Part shown: positions 6,678 through 10,898 of the stretch, piece by piece
How positions within the stretch are numbered: the stretch's first letter is position 1
Layout of the letters: each line of letters opens with the position of its first letter
Source: Tetmemena sp. SeJ-2015
Lineage: Eukaryota; Ciliophora; Spirotrichea; Sporadotrichida; Oxytrichidae
Assembly: GCA_027382625.1 (NCBI GenBank)
Contig: JAJKFJ010021683.1
Coordinates: 1-10,898, forward strand
DNA length: 10,898 nucleotides
Direction of reading: 5' to 3'
Position numbers and translations under genes: made by a program
The notes under the pieces: model-generated
What the model was told of the DNA's origin: nothing
Seen by the model: only the letters and a program-made list of their open reading frames with translations
Databases searched by the model: none

Positions 6678-9600
6678 ATGCAATAATTTTAATAGCCTAT
6701 TAATTTTATAGAATGCTTTGACAACATATTTGGTTGCTCTGAGTGTTCAGTGGTTCAAGTGAATGACAATAACTTCTTGCAGTGTTCTAAATGCGCAGGC
6801 CATCTTTACTTGCTAAAGAACCAAACATTTTAAACCAACTACCCTGACTATTTCACTTACTGCGTTGAGGACTGCTCACAAGCACATTCCTCCTTCATCA
6901 ACAACCCAACTACCAAGCACTGCCAATTTATTTAATGGTGTGGCTACGGCTGCTAGTCATGCAACTTAAACACTGGATGCGAAATATGTCCTGGTGAAGA
7001 TCAAGCAAAAGGATTCTCTAATATACTCGCTTCCACTCTCGGATATCAATTCCTCAATCCAAATTTCAAAATTTGTGAAAGTAAGATCAAATCACAGTCA
7101 TAACTTTAGAGTGCTCTGACCCGTTCAATTGCCAAAAATGTTCTCCTAATGACAAATCCTAGTGCATTTAATGTGACGCACTTACAAACTAGAAATATTC
7201 TATCACTCAAAATTAAGATGATTTTTGCAGTAAGATTTATACTATCATAAGTTATGCTTTAGAACCTCTTACAATATCTGCCTAGAGCTCTGATTAAAAC
7301 TGCGAGATATTTGATTACAACAATGATTTTAATTGCATTAAATGCAAGCCTAGCTTTTATCTCTCAACCATATTTAATTCTACTGCAAATTCAAATTAGA
7401 TGGTTTGTTCATAATGTAAGATTTTACAAATATAACATTTTAGATTCTGGAGCTGGATATTGCTACGAGGCTCTTGATTCAACAAATTGCAAAACTTGCT
7501 CAGAAGGATTTGGGCTTGTTTAAATTAACTCTTATCAAATGTGTGGATGTAAATTTAAAGTGTTTTCATTATTTTCCTGTAGATTGTGCCTTTTCATAAT
7601 ACTATTCTGAGGCAACCACTTGTAGTGTAGAATTCAATTCAGGCTTTGTGGTAGGACCCACGACAGGTTGCAAGGATGGCTACGCTGATCCCATAACTGG
7701 ATCTTGTGTTTCAAATTGTGGAATTGGAAGGTATGGATCAATAGAATATGGATCAGGTGGGATAGTTATCTAAAGTACTTGTGAATCCTGCGATTAGTCT
7801 TGCTTCAAGTGCACTGGCGCTGGTGCTGACTAATGTCTCTCTTGTCCAAAGGGATACTACCTTTTGAAAAGTGATAGAACTAAATCATTTGGGAGTTGTG
7901 TAGAGAAGCAAGGATATTCTGGAGGAGCAATTTTTGTGAAAGCAATGTCTTTATACTCGACAGAGCTTCCAAGTGTGATGGATGGGTCTTATGTCATTTA
8001 TTTATTCAACCCCTTCTACTCAATCAGTGATGCTTTTAGCTTTGCTGAGGAACAGGGCGCCCAGTATCTTTCATTCTCAGCAACTGTAATTCTAATAAAT
8101 GACAATTTCATTCCTCACACCATGCCACGGCAATAACCATTCGATCTATACATGCCTCTTAAAAGAGACCAGTATTCTCAAACTACTCAAATTACTCTAA
8201 CTACCAACAATGGTCAATAAGCTAAAGTGCTCTACAAGATGAAGGAAACATACTCATTCTAAGTGAATAAATTTAGTAAATTATTTTAAAACAAAGGTCT
8301 TATCATATCTATTGCTGAAAAACTATATAAAACCTTATTATATTATTTTAGATTTTTAAATAAAAAATATCTAATTAAATTATATTATAAATGCTGAAAA
8401 TAAATTTTATTAAGACCTACTCACAATTGTCCTATAGTAGCAGAAATTTTATTAAGTATTTATTTTTACTTTATATATTCAATACTTAATTAAGTGAAAT
8501 ATTTATCTCAATGTTTTACTAGAAATAACAGAAAATCTCTGAATACTTTTATATAAATGGATAAATAAAGAGAATTATTTCCTATCATAAGAATAATTTA
8601 ACTTATAACATTGCTTTTGATGGGGTAGACTCAGTTATTGAAATAGATGAGGATCTATAATAAAGCTAATGCAGCTTCTAACTATAAAATTATTTTTTGG
8701 GGGGGGCCTTTCCTCGTCATCCACTTTTTTCATGAAAAATATGAAAAATCACTGGCTAGACTAAAATTAGCCAAAAACACCAATTTTTAAGTCCTATTTC
8801 AATTGCAGAGAGCTTATATGATCATATTCTTTAATTTAGAAAATAGAGCTTAATTTTTTTAGAAATCAGTCAGACAATATTTTTGATTTTTATGCAATTT
8901 TATAGAATAAAGACTTTATCTTATTTAAAAAATATATGTTTTCAAAATATAAGATAATAGTTAACTACGAAACTTATCAATGCTACAAAAGACATTTATA
9001 AATGAGATAAATTTCCTTTAAACATGTTTAAAGCTATTTAAAAGCTAAGGATTCGATATAAAATTTGAATATTTTGAAAGAAATCTAGAATACATGAAAT
9101 TTCATATTTAATCATACAATCAAAGAACAATATGTGTTTAATGAAATAAGTTGACTTAGATAAATTTTTAGCTCAGATTATGCTATTAGAAGATACTAAA
9201 AATGAAAAAGGACTCGAAAACTTTGATAAGGTGGTTTAGAGTACTTTATATTTTTACATTAGATATCTTCAACTTGTGAATGAATTAATTATCCTAGTGA
9301 TATTGCTTGCCTCTACTTTAAAATTTAATTTTTTATAAATGAATATTTCCCGATGGTTCCAAATGTTTTCTAAATTAAAGAATATGATCATGTAAGCTCT
9401 CTGCAATTGAAATAGGACTTAAAAATTTGTGTTTTTGGCTATTTTTAGGCTAAACAGTGATTTTTCATATTTTCATGAAAAAAGTGGATGACGAGGAAAG
9501 GCCCCCCCCCTTATTTTTATTTGTTGATTGTTAAATTGTTGCAGTGTTTAATGGACAGGAGCGAATAGCTAAATAATCGGAGGTCCTGTTGTCTGTCGCA

Positions 9601-10737
9601 TAGCTCATCCTATGTAAGTTTGCTGAATTATATTTTTTTATAGAGTAGACAATCAGCAGTTTCCATTCGGTGGTTCTTTTATCAAATTTTAATACAATTA
9701 AAACTCAATGCTCACATCTCCAGCTTATTTGGTTTTTCAGGTAAGTAGCTTAATATTTAATCAAAATGAAAAAAGCAAGTCACAAAGCTAAATTATCAAT
9801 GAACTTTCTCGCTTTAAAATGATGTTTAAATATACTGTTGTTATGCGAGCTCTAGAATTCAAAAATGCCTTTTAAAAATATTTCAATACTTTAGACTTAT
9901 TAATTGCTATCTTAAAAATAAGAAGAATTTAGATGACGCAATTTTACTAATTTTGGCCACTAATTATGAAATTTGTTTTCTTTGCCTATCCAATGTCTAT
10001 AGAACGTGTAATTCAGCAATTAAAATATGATAATTTTTTCTTTGGGTTGAATAACTTCATTGAGTTTGACCAATTTGGAGGATTTGTACAACTAACTTAA
10101 GTCATGTTCAACGATATCATTATAAAAATAAACATATTAAATCAGTATTAGCGGATCAATAATCGGAAATAAAAAATCTATCAGTCCGCTTCTTCAAACT
10201 CCTGAACTTAACTCTTTTCCAAACTATTACAAGTTCAGACAGAAAAATTATTTATTTAGAACTCCCTTTAGCCTTATTACGAAATTAGCTTAAATTTTAT
10301 GAAATTAAAAATTATATATAAGTCTTTTATATCCCTTATAGTCAATTAATTAACTTTAAGTTTTTTAAGAAATTTTTTTAAACAAAAAACTTAAAGTGAA
10401 GCTCTTTAATTTATTTAAACTATATCTGCAAACGTAAAGAGAATCCCAAATAACTTCCTAGACTCCTTATGACTAATCCTGCTCTAATGATTAATCATAA
10501 ACTTCCTAAAATTGCTTTTCTCTATAGATTACTAGCGTCACAGTGTAAAGAATTGGATATTAAAAACTGTAATAAACAGAATAGATTGTTATAAATCCTA
10601 CCTTCTTAATGCAAAATGTTGGAAATTTTATAGACTTAAACAATTTCAATGGACCTGTAACGATCTTCTAATCTTCTTTTCTTCAAAATATGGTAGCATA
10701 CAGAAGTTGCGACATAGCTTATAACTTGTTCAACAAT
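6678..10737 (+). CDS. Cysteine-rich (furin-like repeat) protein with beta-helix-like region, partial
   Basis: The first 400 residues or so are packed with CxxC and CxxCxxxC motifs (FGCSECS, CSKCAG, CGYGCQSC, CQKCS, CIQCD, CKTCSEG, CESCDQSCFKC, CLSCPKGYYL), the pattern of furin-like/growth-factor-receptor cysteine-rich repeats in large ciliate surface proteins. A beta-rich linker follows (8000-8260), then repeating turns such as NIAFDGVDSVIE, NNFIEFDQFGGFVQL, SISGSIIGNKK and NNFNGPVTIFQSSFLQN, which read as rungs of a right-handed beta-helix. The family is recalled from ciliate genomes and not checked. Four introns and five candidate IESs interrupt the frame. The first in-frame ATG (6678) is probably not the true start: no signal peptide follows, and TTTTATAG at about 6703-6710 looks like a splice acceptor. 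The 3' end is also missing; coding character fades after about 10737. The product is probably secreted or surface-bound. Confidence 0.8.
7081..7109 (+). other. Intron, 29 nt
   Basis: GTAAGA...CTTTAG. Splicing joins NFKICE to KCSDPFNCQKC, keeping the cysteine spacing and correcting the frame. Confidence 0.88.
7416..7443 (+). other. Intron, 28 nt
   Basis: GTAAGA...TTTTAG. Splicing joins QMVCSQY to SGAGYCYEALDS and corrects the frame. Confidence 0.88.
7549..7582 (+). other. Intron, 34 nt
   Basis: GTAAAT...CTGTAG. Splicing joins YQMCGY to CAFSQYYSEATTC and corrects the frame. Confidence 0.88.
8265..8590 (+). other. IES, 326 bp, pointer GAATAA
   Basis: GAATAA at 8265-8270 and 8591-8596 bound a very AT-rich insert. 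Excision joins KETYSFQVN to NLTYNIAFDGVDS with the frame corrected, giving a smooth run of beta-strands. Inside, a 13-bp direct repeat (AAATTTTATTAAG) occurs at 8402-8414 and 8444-8456. No coding region is visible. The MDS that follows is only about 95 bp long. Confidence 0.82.
8699..8843 (+). repeat. Left terminal inverted repeat, 145 bp
   Basis: It matches the reverse complement of 9366-9510 with about six substitutions and two single-base indels, one of them in the terminal G run. It contains the small palindrome TTTTTTCATGAAAAA. Confidence 0.93.
9366..9510 (-). repeat. Right terminal inverted repeat, 145 bp
   Basis: It is the partner of the left repeat, ending in nine C directly before the TTATTTTT duplication at 9511-9518. 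The high identity between arms suggests a fairly recent insertion, or homogenisation of the arms. Confidence 0.93.
9614..9643 (+). other. Intron, 30 nt
   Basis: GTAAGT...TTATAG. Splicing joins PVVCRIAHPI to VDNQQFPFGGSF. It contains an in-frame TGA, so removal is needed. Confidence 0.85.
9736..10011 (+). other. IES or long intron, 276 bp, boundary repeat TTCAG
   Basis: TTCAG at 9736-9740 and 10012-10016 bound 276 bp. Removal joins SPAYLVFQ to QLKYDNFFFGLNNF, of the right length for one beta-helix turn. The same product would come from an intron at 9741-10016, since the sequence reads CAG/GTAAGT at the left and TTCAG at the right. The insert is open throughout in this code, so the frame does not decide. 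At 276 nt it would be far longer than the other introns here. Confidence 0.65.
10116..10140 (+). other. IES, 25 bp, pointer ATCA
   Basis: ATCA at 10116-10119 and 10141-10144 bound 25 bp that is almost pure A/T. Excision corrects the frame and joins VMFNDI to SISGSIIGNKK. Without it the frame ends at TGA 10203-10205. Confidence 0.78.
10250..10408 (+). other. IES, 159 bp, pointer ATTTATTTA
   Basis: A 9-bp repeat at 10250-10258 and 10409-10417, in the same codon phase, is the longest pointer in the window. Excision joins FRQKNYLF to KLYLQTQRESQ and removes an in-frame TGA near 10310. The insert carries a strong hairpin at 10353-10397. Confidence 0.82.
10353..10397. repeat. Perfect 14-bp inverted repeat inside an IES
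   Basis: ACTTTAAGTTTTTT (10353-10366) and AAAAAACTTAAAGT (10384-10397) are exact reverse complements around a 17-nt AT-rich loop, lying close to the right end of the 159-bp IES. Confidence 0.75.
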
Positions 10738-10826
10738 ATTATGATATTGGAATTAAATGTTAAAAATTATCTGAGTACAAGTCTCTTATTAATATCATCT
10801 TTAATATATCAATCAATATTATTCAT

Positions 10827-10882
10827 CGAAAACACGAGTGCGAAAACACGAGTGCGAAAACATGACTGCGAAAACATGAATG
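10827..10882. repeat. 14-bp tandem repeat, four units
   Basis: Units start at 10827, 10841, 10855 and 10869. The first two are identical (CGAAAACACGAGTG); the third and fourth differ by two substitutions each, and a decayed fifth may follow. The unit length is not a multiple of three, so it is unlikely to be coding. It probably lies in the next IES or in germline-limited DNA past the last MDS seen. It is far richer in G+C than its left flank. Confidence 0.85.
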
Positions 10883-10898
10883 CTAAAAAATAAGTTCG

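Larger units (their letters stand above)
8699..9510. mobile_element. Non-autonomous TIR transposon-like element, 812 bp
   Basis: The element has inverted termini of 145 bp (8699-8843 and 9366-9510), about 95% identical, beginning with a run of 8 or 9 G followed by CCTTTCCTCGTCATCCAC. It is flanked by an 8-bp direct repeat TTATTTTT (8690-8697, 9511-9518), with one extra T on the left, which fits a target-site duplication. The 522-bp core is AT-rich and shows no transposase-like protein; the longest open stretch noticed, about 50 codons ending near 9000, is what TGA-only stops give by chance. The 8-bp duplication argues against the Tc1/mariner-like TBE and Tec elements of ciliates. hAT, P, Merlin or Mutator-like origin is possible but not decidable here. 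Confidence 0.85.
8687..9532 (+). other. IES, 846 bp, pointer AAATT, almost filled by a TIR element
   Basis: AAATT at 8687-8691 and 9533-9537 are in the same codon phase. Joining them gives CSFQLQNCC then SVQWTGANSQ, restoring an Asn-Cys-Cys motif. Reading through instead meets TGA at 9525-9527. All but 12 bp on the left and 22 bp on the right is the inverted-repeat element at 8699-9510. A 5-bp AT-only pointer is weak on its own; the frame, the restored protein and the transposon-like content carry the call. Confidence 0.8.

Noticed and set aside
7311..7523. Plus-strand hydrophobic open frame
   Set aside because: It is out of phase with the cysteine-rich frame and runs through an intron; the CxxC-containing frame is clearly the real one.
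8844..9365. Transposase gene in the core of the TIR element
   Set aside because: Only short AT-driven open frames are present, with no recognisable motif.
8699..9510. Telomere-like ends (C4A4 / G4T4) at the G and C runs of the element
   Set aside because: The runs are single tracts of 8 and 9 bases at the element termini, not alternating telomere repeats.
10827..10882. CRISPR array
   Set aside because: The units are directly abutting with no spacers, and the DNA is eukaryotic.

Overview
The window reads as germline (micronuclear) DNA of a hypotrich/spirotrich ciliate of the Oxytricha–Stylonychia type. Three things point there. (1) The genes are coherent only if TAA and TAG are read as glutamine and TGA is the only stop. 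(2) Short GT...AG introns of 28-42 nt are present. (3) The reading frames are broken by AT-rich inserts, most of which shift the frame. Each insert is bounded by a 4-9 bp direct repeat in the same codon phase on both sides, and removing the insert with one repeat copy restores a continuous protein. This is the signature of internal eliminated sequences (IESs) between macronuclear-destined segments (MDSs), with the repeats as pointers. I found 14 such candidates, of 22, 25, 28, 39, 40, 42, 55, 61, 68, 159, 276, 326, 471 and 846 bp. All segments are in normal order and orientation, so the loci are interrupted but not scrambled.

Layout. 2-1311 (+): 3' part of a membrane protein with a large N-terminal region, one transmembrane helix and a short tail (3 candidate IESs). 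1312-1757: AT-rich spacer between convergent genes. 5731-1758 (-): a complete leucine-rich-repeat protein with a C-terminal EF-hand-like region (6 IESs, 2 introns). 5732-6677: spacer dominated by a very odd homopolymer-rich stretch of about 880 bp. 6678 to beyond 10700 (+): a cysteine-rich, furin-like-repeat protein running into a beta-helix-like region (4 introns, 5 IESs, one of which could instead be an intron), incomplete at both ends. The window ends in a 14-bp tandem repeat.

The most notable item is an 812-bp element with 145-bp terminal inverted repeats and an 8-bp target duplication (8690-9518). It sits almost wall to wall inside the 846-bp IES that splits the cysteine-rich gene. It looks like a non-autonomous DNA transposon that landed in a small pre-existing IES and is removed with it.

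The three genes show no functional link. In hypotrichs each would be expected to end up on its own macronuclear nanochromosome. All protein-family calls come from reading translations by eye, without database searches.
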